Assembly (NCBI RefSeq): GCF_004348995.1
Contig: NZ_SMKQ01000025.1
Location: 1-61,552 of the forward strand
DNA length: 61,552 nt
Direction: 5' to 3'
Origin: Nonomuraea terrae
GTDB lineage: Bacteria > Actinomycetota > Actinomycetes > Streptosporangiales > Streptosporangiaceae
Made by a program: the position numbers and the translations under genes. Below the pieces are notes generated by a model. That model saw only the letters and a list, made by a program, of their open reading frames with translations, was not told the DNA's origin and ran no database searches. This document shows positions 1 through 8,290 of the stretch, piece by piece (positions within the stretch are counted from its first letter, which is position 1; every line of letters begins with the position of its first letter).

Positions 1-308
1 GTGTGAGGGGGTTGGGGGAACCGGGGGCGAGAGAGGTCGTCATGGGCGCGCGTCCTTCCCTGAAGGGGTCTCGCACCTATGTCGACATGCGGAAATGACG
101 TCCGCCCCGCGCGTCGGGGGCAGCCAGACGTCGGCGTGGTGACGTTCAGGCGGCCATCGCCTCAAGAGGTCGCGCCGGCAGATCATCCCGAGAAGGCGGC
201 CACCGCTGGAGATCGCGCCCGTGGAAACGACCGGAAAAACCGCTTCCCCCGGCCGGGCGGGCGTGATTAAGATCGCTGCGACCGCGAGACGAGAGAGAGG
301 AGCCGGCC
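1..308. other. No gene recognised (upstream of the EF-G-like gene)
   Basis: No open frame here has a convincing start, SD and protein-like composition. The stretch is GC-rich with short G-runs at the extreme left. It may be the 3' side of a locus outside the window. Confidence 0.4.
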
Positions 309-416
309 GTGCGCCACCGCACCGTTGCCGTCGTCCTCCCGTCGCGCCACGAGGTGATCCTGATGTCTCGGCCGCTCCGGTGCCGGCTGCGCGGCCGTCA
401 CCGGACGACGCCCTGA
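309..416 (+). CDS. Possible 35-aa leader peptide ahead of the EF-G-like gene
   Basis: A GTG at 309 follows a strong SD (GAGAGAGGAG, 6-nt gap) and opens a 35-codon frame ending with TGA at 414-416, 76 nt before the EF-G-like start. The peptide is basic (MRHRTVAVVLP...HRTTP). Leader peptides are known upstream of antibiotic-inducible ribosome-protection and other resistance genes, where stalling controls the downstream gene. Only the SD, start and length are seen; the regulatory role is inference, and no clear competing hairpin pair was resolved. It could be a chance ORF. Confidence 0.3.
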   Translation: MRHRTVAVVLPSRHEVILMSRPLRCRLRGRHRTTP

Positions 417-492
417 CGAGGACGCCTCATCCCCCCTCGCCTGGGCTGATCGCGCTGTCCCACCACGACCATCCCGAAAGGGTTCATGGGCC

Positions 493-2508
493 ATGCGTGC
501 TCGCCTCTCCAGTCCCCTTGCCACTGTCCGCAACATCGGCGTCCTCGCCCACGTCGACGCGGGGAAGACCACCGTCACCGAGCGGATGCTGTATCTCGCC
601 GGAGCCACCCACAAGCGCGGCGAGGTGCACGACGGCACCACCGTCACCGACTTCGACCAGCAGGAGCGCGACCGGGGCATCACGATCTTCGCCGCCGCGG
701 TCAGCTGCGACTGGGACGGCCACCGCGTCAACGTGATCGACACCCCGGGCCACGTCGACTTCTCCGACGAGGTCGAGCGGTCGCTCCGGGTGCTCGACGG
801 CGCGATCGCGGTGTTCGACGGCGTCGCCGGGGTCGAGCCGCAGAGCGAGTCGGTGTGGCGGCGTGCCGACCGGCACGGCGTGCCGCGCATCGCGTTCGTC
901 AACAAGCTCGACCGGGCCGGCGCCGACCTGGACGCGGCGGTGGAGTCGATCCGCCGGCGGCTGCATCCGGCGCCGCTGGTCGTGCAGCTGCCGATCGGGC
1001 GCGAGGACGGCTTCACCGGCGTGGTGGACCTCGTGGGCATGCGCGCGCTCGTCTGGGAAGGCGGCGCCTGCCACGCGGGCCCGGTGCCGGACGACCTGCT
1101 GGCGGAGGCCCGGGTGCGGCGCCGGCTGCTGGAGGAGGCGGTGGCCGAGCTGCACGCGGGCGCGCTGGAGGAGTTCTGCGCGCAGCCGTCGCTGTCGGAG
1201 GCGACGCTGACCGCCGCGCTGCGCGACCTCACCGGGACGGGCGACGGCGTGGTGGTGCTGTGCGGCTCCGCGTACCGCGACCGCGGGGTGGAGCCGCTGC
1301 TGGACGCGGTCGTGCGTTACCTGCCCTCGCCGCTGGACGTGCCCGCGGTGCGCGGCCAGGACGGCGAGGCGCGCCCCGCCGACCCGGCCGCGCCGCTGGC
1401 CGCGCTGGCGTTCAAGGTGAACGCGACCGCGACCGGGCGGCTGACGTACGTGCGGATCTACTCGGGAACGCTGCGGAAGGGGGACACCGTGCTGGACGCG
1501 GGCACCGGCCGCGCCGAGCGGGTCGGCCGGATCCTGCGGGTGCAGGCCGACCGGCACAGCGAGGCCGAGCAGGCGGTGGCGGGCGACATCGTGGCGCTGG
1601 TCGGGCCGAAGACGGCCCGTGCCGGCACGACGTTGTGCGCGCCGGAGGCGCCGCTGCTGCTGGAGCCGCCGGTCGCGACCGAGCCGGTGGTGTCGGTGGC
1701 CGTGGAGGTTCGCCGGAGCACCGACGGCGACCGGCTGGCGGCGGCGCTGGCGCGGCTGGCCGAGGAGGATCCGTCGCTGGCCGTGCGGAACGACGCCGAG
1801 ACCGGGCAGACCGTGCTGTCCGGGATGGGCGAGCTGCACCTGGAGGTGGCGGCGGAGAAGCTCCGCCGCGACCACCGGCTGGAGGTGAACGTCGGCCGGC
1901 CGCAGGTCGCCTACCGGGAGACGGTCGTGCGCGGGGTGAGCGGGCTGCTGTACCGGCACGTCAAGCAGGACGGCGGCGCCGGCCAGTTCGCCCACGTGGT
2001 GATCGACGTCGAGCCGCTGGAGGAGGGCGGGTTCGCGTTCGCCTCCACGGTGAGCGGCGGGCGGGTGCCGCGCGAGTACGTACGGGCGGTCGAGGCCGGC
2101 TGCCGGGACGCGCTCGCGGCCGGTCCGCTCGGCGGCCATCCGGTGACCGGCGTGCGGGTGACGCTGACCGACGGGGCCACGCACACCAAGGACTCCTCGG
2201 ACCTGGCGTTCCGCACGGCGGGGCGGCTGGCGCTGCGGGAGGCGCTGCGTTCCTGCGAGCTGCGGCTGCTGGAGCCGGTCGTCGAGGTCACGGTCACCGT
2301 GCCGGACGACATGGCCGGTGGCGTGCTCGGCGACCTGACGGCCCGGCGCGGCCGCATCTCGGGCTCGCGGGCGCGGGCGGGCGCGGTGGTCATCACCGCC
2401 GTGGTGCCGCTGGCCGAGGTGTTCGGGTACGCGACCCGGCTGCGCAGCCGTACCCAGGGCCGGGGCACGTTCACCACCCGCCCGGCCGGCTACGCCCCGG
2501 CGCGCTGA
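493..2508 (+). CDS. EF-G-like translation factor GTPase (elongation factor G paralogue)
   Basis: A 671-aa translational GTPase of the EF-G/ribosomal-protection superfamily. G1 is AHVDAGKT (residues 19-26), switch I ends in RGITI (61-65), G3 is DTPGH (83-87), G4 is NKLD (137-140) and G5 is a CGSAY motif near 255. Domain II follows, and the C-terminus carries the EF-G signature VPLAEVFGYAT. It is about 30 residues shorter than housekeeping EF-G and is not next to rpsL/rpsG/tuf, so it is a paralogue. Overall wording is closer to EF-G than to OtrA/TetM. The ATG at 493 has a GAAAGGG SD. It is monocistronic, flanked downstream by a hairpin terminator. Possible roles are antibiotic (tetracycline/fusidic acid) protection or specialised translation; I cannot tell which. 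Confidence 0.85.
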   Translation: MRARLSSPLATVRNIGVLAHVDAGKTTVTERMLYLAGATHKRGEVHDGTTVTDFDQQERDRGITIFAAAVSCDWDGHRVNVIDTPGHVDFSDEVERSLRVLDGAIAVFDGVAGVEPQSESVWRRADRHGVPRIAFVNKLDRAGADLDAAVESIRRRLHPAPLVVQLPIGREDGFTGVVDLVGMRALVWEGGACHAGPVPDDLLAEARVRRRLLEEAVAELHAGALEEFCAQPSLSEATLTAALRDLTGTGDGVVVLCGSAYRDRGVEPLLDAVVRYLPSPLDVPAVRGQDGEARPADPAAPLAALAFKVNATATGRLTYVRIYSGTLRKGDTVLDAGTGRAERVGRILRVQADRHSEAEQAVAGDIVALVGPKTARAGTTLCAPEAPLLLEPPVATEPVVSVAVEVRRSTDGDRLAAALARLAEEDPSLAVRNDAETGQTVLSGMGELHLEVAAEKLRRDHRLEVNVGRPQVAYRETVVRGVSGLLYRHVKQDGGAGQFAHVVIDVEPLEEGGFAFASTVSGGRVPREYVRAVEAGCRDALAAGPLGGHPVTGVRVTLTDGATHTKDSSDLAFRTAGRLALREALRSCELRLLEPVVEVTVTVPDDMAGGVLGDLTARRGRISGSRARAGAVVITAVVPLAEVFGYATRLRSRTQGRGTFTTRPAGYAPAR

Positions 2509-2513
2509 CCCGA

Positions 2514-2544
2514 GGGCCGGGCCCCACAGAACGGGGCCCGGCCC
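2514..2544. terminator. Bidirectional hairpin terminator
   Basis: Perfect 12-bp stem GGGCCGGGCCCC / GGGGCCCGGCCC with a 7-nt loop between the convergent ends of the EF-G-like gene and the first M14 peptidase. There is no U-tract, as usual in high-GC actinobacteria. Confidence 0.75.
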
Positions 2545-2554
2545 GAACCGGCGG

Positions 2555-5131
2555 CTACGGCGTCGTGACGGCCGCCCCCGTGACGGAGGACGACCAGTAC
2601 AGCGCCCTGGCCACCTGCGGGAAGAGTCCCTTCGGGTGGTTGCGGAACATCGGCTCGGTGCCGAACATGACCACGGCCGCGCCGCGCTCGTCCCGGCCGC
2701 TGACCACGGCGGCCTGGCCGCGGGCCTGCTCGGGGCCGCCCATGCCGTTCTGGTCGGCCCGCCAGTGGCCGGAGACCAGCGGCCCCTCCGCCGCGTACGC
2801 CTGCTCGACCTGGACCTCCGGGCCGAGGCCGGTGAACCAGCGCGGCGAGTACACGAACGAGTGCTCGGGCGAGCCGGCGCCGACGGAGCCGTCGGAGACG
2901 ACCGTGCGGACCACGCCGTTGGCGTCGCTCCGCCCGGCCACCCCGGTCACGGTGAGCAGCCCGGCGGCGGCGTTGAACGAGGTGCCGGTGCCGCCGCGGG
3001 TGACCACGCCGCCGGTGGTCAGGAACGCGTCGAGCGCCGTCCTGGCCTGCGGAGAGAGCTGGGCGTGGTTGAGCCCGCTGGAGACGAACAGCACGTCCGT
3101 CGCGCTCCAGTCGAACCCGTCGTTGAGCACCTGCGTGGAGACGGGCGTGACGGAGAAGCCCATCTCGCGCAGCGTGTACAGCTCGTCGGCGGACGCCGCC
3201 GCGGCGATGCGCACCTGCGTGAGCGGGGTGCCGCCGGACCGGCGCGCCGGGGTGAAGGCGACGCCGTAGCGGTCGGCGGCCGTCCGCGCGGCCGCCCTGG
3301 CGGAGGCGGGCACGACGGCCGTGCCGCCGTCGCCCCACGTCACCTCGACGCCCTGGGCCAGCAGGTCGTTGAGCGCCATGACCTCCTTGGCGTCGCCCAC
3401 CTTCAGCGCGAGCGGGCCGAAGGTGCGCGGCACGGAGCCGGTCGGGGCCGCGGCCTTGACCGGGTCGGCCTTCACCCGCAGCGAGTCGACGGGCTCCACG
3501 GTGGCGCCCCACAGCAGGGCGTGGCTCCAGCCGGAGATGTCGTACATGGCGTCGACCCGCGGTGAGATGTCCTGGCCGGGCTCCAGCATGACGTTGGCCA
3601 GGCCACGCTTGGGCTGGCGCATGTCCACGACGTACGAGCCCTCGGGGTAGGTGGTGCGGCCGACGCGGAACGAGCGCTCGGCCCGCTCGACCCGGACGTC
3701 GTTGGCGATCAGGTGGTCCACCAGGCGCCCGGCGGCCATCTCCGACCGCTGCCCGGAGCCCGCCGGGATGACGTACGCGCGCGGGTAGGTCGTCGTGTAG
3801 ACGTCCTCGGGGCCGAAGCCGGGGACGATGCCGAGCGGCACCTCCTTGGCCGGCTCACCGGCCGTGCCACGCCGGAACACCTCGATCTGGTCGGCGACCA
3901 GCTGCTGGTGCCGGGAGTGCACGAACGTGTACGTCGCCCGGATGGCGGCGGCGGCCACGTCGGTGTTGATCGCCGAACGGCGGCGCAACTCCTCGACCGG
4001 CAGGTTGGTGTAGTCGGCGTTGTTGACCCGCAGCGGGATCTCCACGGTGTGCGAGGCGACGGCGCCGTGGAAGGGCGCGTACTGCGGGGTGAAGATCGGC
4101 GGCCAGTCGTCCCAGCCCTCGGGGTCGTCCCGGAACGGGATCTGCACCGGGCGCACGCCGTCCTTCTCCAACGTGTAGCCCAGGCCGTTGACCGCGGCCT
4201 CCATGCCGAGGCCGTTGGCGTAGGTGTTCTTGATGAACAGGTCGTACTCGTAGTTGGCGCCGTGCGGCGGCGTGGTCGGCTCGATGAGGGTGCCGTTGAC
4301 GTAACCGTGCAGGTCGACCATGGCGACCGGCTGGGTGTCCGTCATCAACTGGCGCATCGCCCGCGTCTCGGGCTGGGAGGCGGTGATGAAGTCGCGGTTG
4401 AGGTCGAACCCGGCGCCGTTCGGGCGCTGGCCGAGGACGCGGCCGTCGGGGTTGGCGGTGACGTTGAAGTACAGCCGGGTCTTCGACAGCAGGTCGGCCA
4501 CGGCCGGGTCGGTGCTGGTCGCCAGCTCCTCGACGGTGCGCAGGACGCCGTCGGTGCCCTCCCACTCGTTGCCGTGGATGTTGGCGTTGACGAACACCGG
4601 GGCCTTGTACCGCTTGGCCAGAGCGCGGTCGCGGGCGGCGGAGGCCGGGTCGTTCTCGATGCGCTCGCGCATGCGGGCCTGCTCGCGCGCCTCGGCGGCG
4701 CTCTCGGGCGCGGTGACCGTGACGAGGTACATGTCGCGGCCCTGGTGGCTGCGGCCAAAAACCTCGACGCTGACGCGGTCGCTGCGCCGCTGCAGCTCGT
4801 TCAGCTTGGGCGCGATGGCGTGGTACGGCACCAGCCCGAGCTTGATCGAGGCGTCGGCCGGGTTCTCCGCGGGCTCCGGCAGCCGCGTCTGGCGCGGGTA
4901 GCCGTGACCGTGGGACGGCCAGGCCGGGTCGGGCCGTTTCTCCGCCTGCGGGGCGCGCAGCGTGCCGGCCTGCTCGGGCAGGCCGGCCGCCACCTCGTTC
5001 CGTTCGGGGCCGTTGCCGAAGTCGCGCACCGCCGGGGGCTGCGGGTCTGCGGGATCGGCCTGCGCGGACTGCGGGACGACCAGGAGCGCGGCCGAGACGG
5101 CCACGCCGAGAAGGGCGGTGGGTAAGCGCAA
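2555..5131 (-). CDS. Secreted M14-family zinc carboxypeptidase (858 aa)
   Basis: Secreted metallo-carboxypeptidase. A signal peptide (basic start, hydrophobic core, cleavage near AQA-DP around residue 26) precedes an M14 catalytic domain with the zinc motif HGNEW (HxxE), the substrate Arg/Asn region NPDGR...DLNRDF, a zinc His in VDLHG, and the catalytic Glu in SHTVEIPL. About 400 further residues follow, probably a C-terminal accessory region, making it far longer than the roughly 300-aa catalytic unit. The start is TTG at 5131, chosen for the SD GGAGG at a 7-nt gap and because the signal peptide begins immediately. The next gene upstream encodes another M14 enzyme; the two are separated by a strong terminator, so they are probably transcribed separately. 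Confidence 0.88.
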   Translation of the reverse strand: MRLPTALLGVAVSAALLVVPQSAQADPADPQPPAVRDFGNGPERNEVAAGLPEQAGTLRAPQAEKRPDPAWPSHGHGYPRQTRLPEPAENPADASIKLGLVPYHAIAPKLNELQRRSDRVSVEVFGRSHQGRDMYLVTVTAPESAAEAREQARMRERIENDPASAARDRALAKRYKAPVFVNANIHGNEWEGTDGVLRTVEELATSTDPAVADLLSKTRLYFNVTANPDGRVLGQRPNGAGFDLNRDFITASQPETRAMRQLMTDTQPVAMVDLHGYVNGTLIEPTTPPHGANYEYDLFIKNTYANGLGMEAAVNGLGYTLEKDGVRPVQIPFRDDPEGWDDWPPIFTPQYAPFHGAVASHTVEIPLRVNNADYTNLPVEELRRRSAINTDVAAAAIRATYTFVHSRHQQLVADQIEVFRRGTAGEPAKEVPLGIVPGFGPEDVYTTTYPRAYVIPAGSGQRSEMAAGRLVDHLIANDVRVERAERSFRVGRTTYPEGSYVVDMRQPKRGLANVMLEPGQDISPRVDAMYDISGWSHALLWGATVEPVDSLRVKADPVKAAAPTGSVPRTFGPLALKVGDAKEVMALNDLLAQGVEVTWGDGGTAVVPASARAAARTAADRYGVAFTPARRSGGTPLTQVRIAAAASADELYTLREMGFSVTPVSTQVLNDGFDWSATDVLFVSSGLNHAQLSPQARTALDAFLTTGGVVTRGGTGTSFNAAAGLLTVTGVAGRSDANGVVRTVVSDGSVGAGSPEHSFVYSPRWFTGLGPEVQVEQAYAAEGPLVSGHWRADQNGMGGPEQARGQAAVVSGRDERGAAVVMFGTEPMFRNHPKGLFPQVARALYWSSSVTGAAVTTP

Positions 5132-5178
5132 GGGAAGTCCTCCAGGGTGCGTGTCGGGGAGATCGGCATGCCGGTCCG

Positions 5179-5213
5179 CCGGGAGCGCCGCCCTGTGACG
5201 GCGGCGCTCCCGG
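5179..5213. terminator. Long-stem hairpin terminator between two M14 peptidase genes
   Basis: Perfect 14-bp stem CCGGGAGCGCCGCC / GGCGGCGCTCCCGG with a 7-nt loop. It lies downstream of the 5294-7336 gene and upstream of the 2555-5131 gene, so it probably ends the first transcript. Confidence 0.75.
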
Positions 5214-5214
5214 C

Positions 5215-5305
5215 GGGCCCGGGTCAGCGGTCGGGGGTCAGCGGGCCCGGGCCAGTGGGCCCGGGCCAGCGGTCGGGGGTCACCGGTCGCGGGTCAGCGG
5301 TCGCG
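5215..5305. repeat. Degenerate 13-15-nt tandem repeats
   Basis: About six imperfect copies of a unit like GGGTCAGCGGTCG or GGGCCAGTGGGCC lie head to tail, running into the stop codon region of the neighbouring M14 gene. Copies differ by exchange of GGTCG and GGCCC. They look like slippage-generated simple repeats. Confidence 0.6.
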
Positions 5306-7336
5306 GTAGTCGGCGGCGATGCCGATGAGGGAGATCAGGCCGGCGGCGAACTCCATCGCCTCTTGATGGCCCTCGCTGAACGGCGGCTGGAAGCCCACGG
5401 GCTCCCACCTGCGGGTCTCGGAATTCCACAGGTCGGCGCCGACCTCGAAGTCCCAGCCGTAGATGCCGTAGTCGTACCAGAGCTCGTCGGCGGAGTTGCC
5501 CGCCGCCGAGTACAGCACGTCGGTGACCGGGCCCGTCTGCTGCGGCCAGATGACCGTGCCGCGCTCGGCGACGATCGCCTCCTCGATCGTGCGGGCCGAG
5601 TCGAGGAAGAACTCCTCCTCCTCGGGCGTCGGCCGCGGCAGGGTGACGCGGCCCTCGGCCTGGTAGGCGCCGGGAGGCCACATGAAGTAGCCGCCGTAGC
5701 TGTGCACGTTCATGGCGAACTTGATGTTGCGGTACGTGTCGGCCAGCCACATGACGTTGCGGCTCTCCGGCTCGGAGTGCTCGGCCGGGCCGGCGTACGA
5801 GCCGCTCTGGCAGTTGGTCGAGCCGCCTACGTAGCCGTCGTGCACCGAGCCGGCGGCGTAGTTGCGGTTGACGTCCACGCCCCACTGGTTGCGCAGCGCC
5901 GGGTCGGACTGCTGCGGCGGGCAGTGGTTGGTCATGTTCTTCCGCTGGGAGTTGAAGTCGTAGAAGCTGTAGTTCGCGCCGTCGGGGTTGACGACCGGGA
6001 CGATGAAGACGTCGGTGCGCTCCAGCAGCTTGCGGGTGGCCTTGTCGCCGGCGTAGTTGCGCAGCAGCCGCTCGGCGGCCTCGATGCTGACCAGCGGCGT
6101 CACCCATTCGCGGGCGTGCTCCTGGGAGTAGGCGAGCACGCCGGTGCGCGAGCCGTCGCGGTGCACGCCGATCCGCAGCGCCAGCACCTCGGCGGGCTCA
6201 CGGGAGACGTCCGCCGGGGCGTTGAGGAAGTCGTCGAGCTGCGTGGCCGGGGCCGGGGCCATGACGCCCGCGCCCGGGTCCGTCCGGTAGACGGACGCCT
6301 TGACCGGCAGGCCGGCGGCGGCGTTGATCGCGGCGGCGACCTGCGCGGCGGTGCTGACCAGCGCGCCGGAGGCGTCGGTGGCCAGGCTGACGGTGACCAG
6401 CTTGCCGTCGAGGCTCGCCTGCAGCGGCCGGTCCGGCGCGCCGGGGTCGACCAGCTCGACGCTCAGGTCGTTGCCGCCCTCGGAGCCGTAGGCGTCGGAG
6501 GTGACGACCACGGCCGCGGCGGGCGGGGTGCCGAGCACGGCCTGCGCGTGCCGCCGGTAGCCGTTGGTCTTGTACGGCAGCGTGATGAGGTCGGTGAGCT
6601 TCGGGTAGCGCCGGTGCAGGTCCTTGACCCGCTCGTTGAGCTGGGCCGGCGTCATGTACTGGGTGACGAAGTCCTTCTGGTAGCCGCGCGAGGCGCGGTC
6701 GGGCCTGTCGCCGTCGGGCCACTGCCTGACCTTGGCCTCGGCCTGGCCGCCGCCCGCCGAGGTGACGGTGATGGACTGCGGCTGGTTCCCGGCCGGGACC
6801 GGGGTGCTGAACTGGTGTCCCAGGTACTGGCCGGCGTCGACGTAGGCGACCATCTCGGCCTGGCCGCTCGTGCCCTTCTTGCCGCGCCAGGAGACGGTGA
6901 GGTCGGCCGCCTGCGCGGCGCTGCTGGACGCCTCGACCGACAGGAAGTATCCGTCGCGGGATTCATACCAGACCGCCCGTTCGATGACGATCTGGTCCTG
7001 CGGGGCGGCGGCCTTCGCCCTGGCCTGCGGCGGGGACTGCGGGGCCTCGGAGGCCAGGGTGGCGCCCAGCGGACGCAGGGCCTCCAGCTGGCTCTCGGTG
7101 ACGACCGCGTCCACCTGGACGCTGCCGTCGGCCTGCGGGCGGACCCGTTCGGTGAGGTCGGCGCCGGAGGCCACCAGCCGTTCCATCGCGGCCCGGTCCG
7201 GTACCGAGAGCGTGACCAGCGAGGCCGGCTCCGGGTCGGCCGGACCGGCGGCCACGGCCGGTGTGGACGGCTGCGCGCCCACGAATGTCGTTGCAAGGAC
7301 GATCAGGGCGACTGCGGACGCCCGTAAACCACGCAT
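5294..7336 (-). CDS. Secreted M14-family zinc carboxypeptidase (680 aa)
   Basis: Second secreted metallo-carboxypeptidase. A signal peptide spans about residues 1-30 (ending near PAVA-A). The N-terminal 300 residues are a prodomain-like region. The M14 domain lies around residues 380-670, with zinc motif HAREW (HxxE), NPDGANYSF, DVNRNYA, the zinc-ligand His in NVHSYGG and a C-terminal active-site region. The residue pattern is that of the carboxypeptidase T/A branch rather than that of its downstream neighbour. The ATG at 7336 has an excellent SD (GGGAGGG, 5-nt gap). Likely role: extracellular peptide scavenging. Confidence 0.9.
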   Translation of the reverse strand: MRGLRASAVALIVLATTFVGAQPSTPAVAAGPADPEPASLVTLSVPDRAAMERLVASGADLTERVRPQADGSVQVDAVVTESQLEALRPLGATLASEAPQSPPQARAKAAAPQDQIVIERAVWYESRDGYFLSVEASSSAAQAADLTVSWRGKKGTSGQAEMVAYVDAGQYLGHQFSTPVPAGNQPQSITVTSAGGGQAEAKVRQWPDGDRPDRASRGYQKDFVTQYMTPAQLNERVKDLHRRYPKLTDLITLPYKTNGYRRHAQAVLGTPPAAAVVVTSDAYGSEGGNDLSVELVDPGAPDRPLQASLDGKLVTVSLATDASGALVSTAAQVAAAINAAAGLPVKASVYRTDPGAGVMAPAPATQLDDFLNAPADVSREPAEVLALRIGVHRDGSRTGVLAYSQEHAREWVTPLVSIEAAERLLRNYAGDKATRKLLERTDVFIVPVVNPDGANYSFYDFNSQRKNMTNHCPPQQSDPALRNQWGVDVNRNYAAGSVHDGYVGGSTNCQSGSYAGPAEHSEPESRNVMWLADTYRNIKFAMNVHSYGGYFMWPPGAYQAEGRVTLPRPTPEEEEFFLDSARTIEEAIVAERGTVIWPQQTGPVTDVLYSAAGNSADELWYDYGIYGWDFEVGADLWNSETRRWEPVGFQPPFSEGHQEAMEFAAGLISLIGIAADYRDR

Positions 7337-7421
7337 TCGGACCCTCCCGGATCTTTCGTGTGGAGATCATTGAAAGCTGACAAAGCTCCCACGGGCAAGA
7401 CCCAAGAGGACGACGGACGGA

Positions 7422-8222
7422 TCAGGAGGCGGTGACCTGCGGCACCGCCTCGTACAGCGCGAAGTCGGCGCTGATCGCGCTGGCCGTCTTCAGCAGCAAC
7501 GGCAGGTGCTCCTCGGTGAGCTTCTCGAGGGAGGTCTCGGCGGCGTGGGCGTTGACGTTCACGGCGGCGATGACGTTGCCGAGCCCGTCGCGCAGCGGCG
7601 CGGCCACCGACCTGATGCCGAGGGCGAGCTGCTCGTCGGTGATCGCCCAGCCCTTGGCCCGCACCGAGCGCAGCACCGCCTCGCGCTCCTTGGCGTCGGG
7701 ACGCCAGCGCGGCTCGATGCCGGAGCGGCTCGGCTCGGCCAGCACCCGCTCCACCTCCGCCGGCGGCAGCGCGGCCAGCAGCACCTTGCCCAACGAGGTC
7801 TGCAGCGCCGGGAAACGCGTGCCGACCTGCACCGACAGCGCCACGATCTTCGGCACCGCGACCCGGGCGACGTAGACGATGTCGGAGCCGTCGAGCTGCG
7901 CGATCGACGACGACTCGTTCGTCTGGGCGACGAGCCGCTCCAGATGGGGGCGCGCGACCTCCCACAGGCCCATGGAGCGCACGTAGCACACGCCGAGCTC
8001 CAGGACGCGCGGCGTGAGCGCGAAGCCGCCCCGCTCGGCCCGGGCGTAGCCGAGCTCCTGGAGGGTGAGCAGGATGCGGCGGGCCGTCGGCCGGGCCAGG
8101 CCGGTCGCGGCCGCCACCTCGGTCAGCGACATGACCGGGCGGCCGGGCTGGAAGGCCCTGATGACATCGAGGCCGCGGGCCAGCGCCTCGATGAAGTCAG
8201 GTCCGGTCTCACCACGTGCCAT
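7422..8222 (-). CDS. IclR-family transcriptional regulator
   Basis: 266-aa regulator. The N-terminal winged helix-turn-helix (about residues 10-75, SLTEVAAATGLARPTARRIL) is followed by the IclR effector-binding domain (about 85-260) with the typical GTRFPALQTSLGKVLLA and VAAPLRDG segments. Members bind aromatic acids or related metabolites. The ATG at 8222 is preferred over upstream in-frame GTGs because GAGGG lies 5 nt upstream. It sits beside the amidohydrolase gene and the ring-cleavage operon. A sequence shared between its own promoter and the operon promoter (ATACGTCCG) suggests that it controls both. Confidence 0.9.
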   Translation of the reverse strand: MARGETGPDFIEALARGLDVIRAFQPGRPVMSLTEVAAATGLARPTARRILLTLQELGYARAERGGFALTPRVLELGVCYVRSMGLWEVARPHLERLVAQTNESSSIAQLDGSDIVYVARVAVPKIVALSVQVGTRFPALQTSLGKVLLAALPPAEVERVLAEPSRSGIEPRWRPDAKEREAVLRSVRAKGWAITDEQLALGIRSVAAPLRDGLGNVIAAVNVNAHAAETSLEKLTEEHLPLLLKTASAISADFALYEAVPQVTAS

Positions 8223-8240
8223 GTACACCCTCACTAGCTC

Positions 8241-8260
8241 GGATACGTCCGGTCCGACTT
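8241..8260 (-). promoter_or_regulatory. Probable IclR operator at its own promoter
   Basis: GGATACGTCCGGTCCGACTT lies just upstream of the IclR start. It shares ATACGTCCG and a following dyad half with the site at 9868-9890 before the catabolic operon. Assignment to IclR is inference. Confidence 0.45.
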
Positions 8261-8290
8261 TAGACGGTCGCCCGTCCGCACAGCGTCCGG

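Noticed and set aside
267..2184. Long minus-strand and alternative plus-strand ORFs across the EF-G-like gene
   Set aside because: They are antisense or out-of-frame shadows of high-GC coding sequence: Arg/Ala/Pro-rich, no SD, no domain content.
493..2508. Specific naming as Otr(A)/TetM tetracycline resistance
   Set aside because: Switch and domain IV/V wording is closer to EF-G; an exact function cannot be assigned.
3713..5125. 470-aa plus-strand ORF opposite the large M14 gene
   Set aside because: Val/Arg/Gly-rich shadow; the minus strand carries the M14 motifs.
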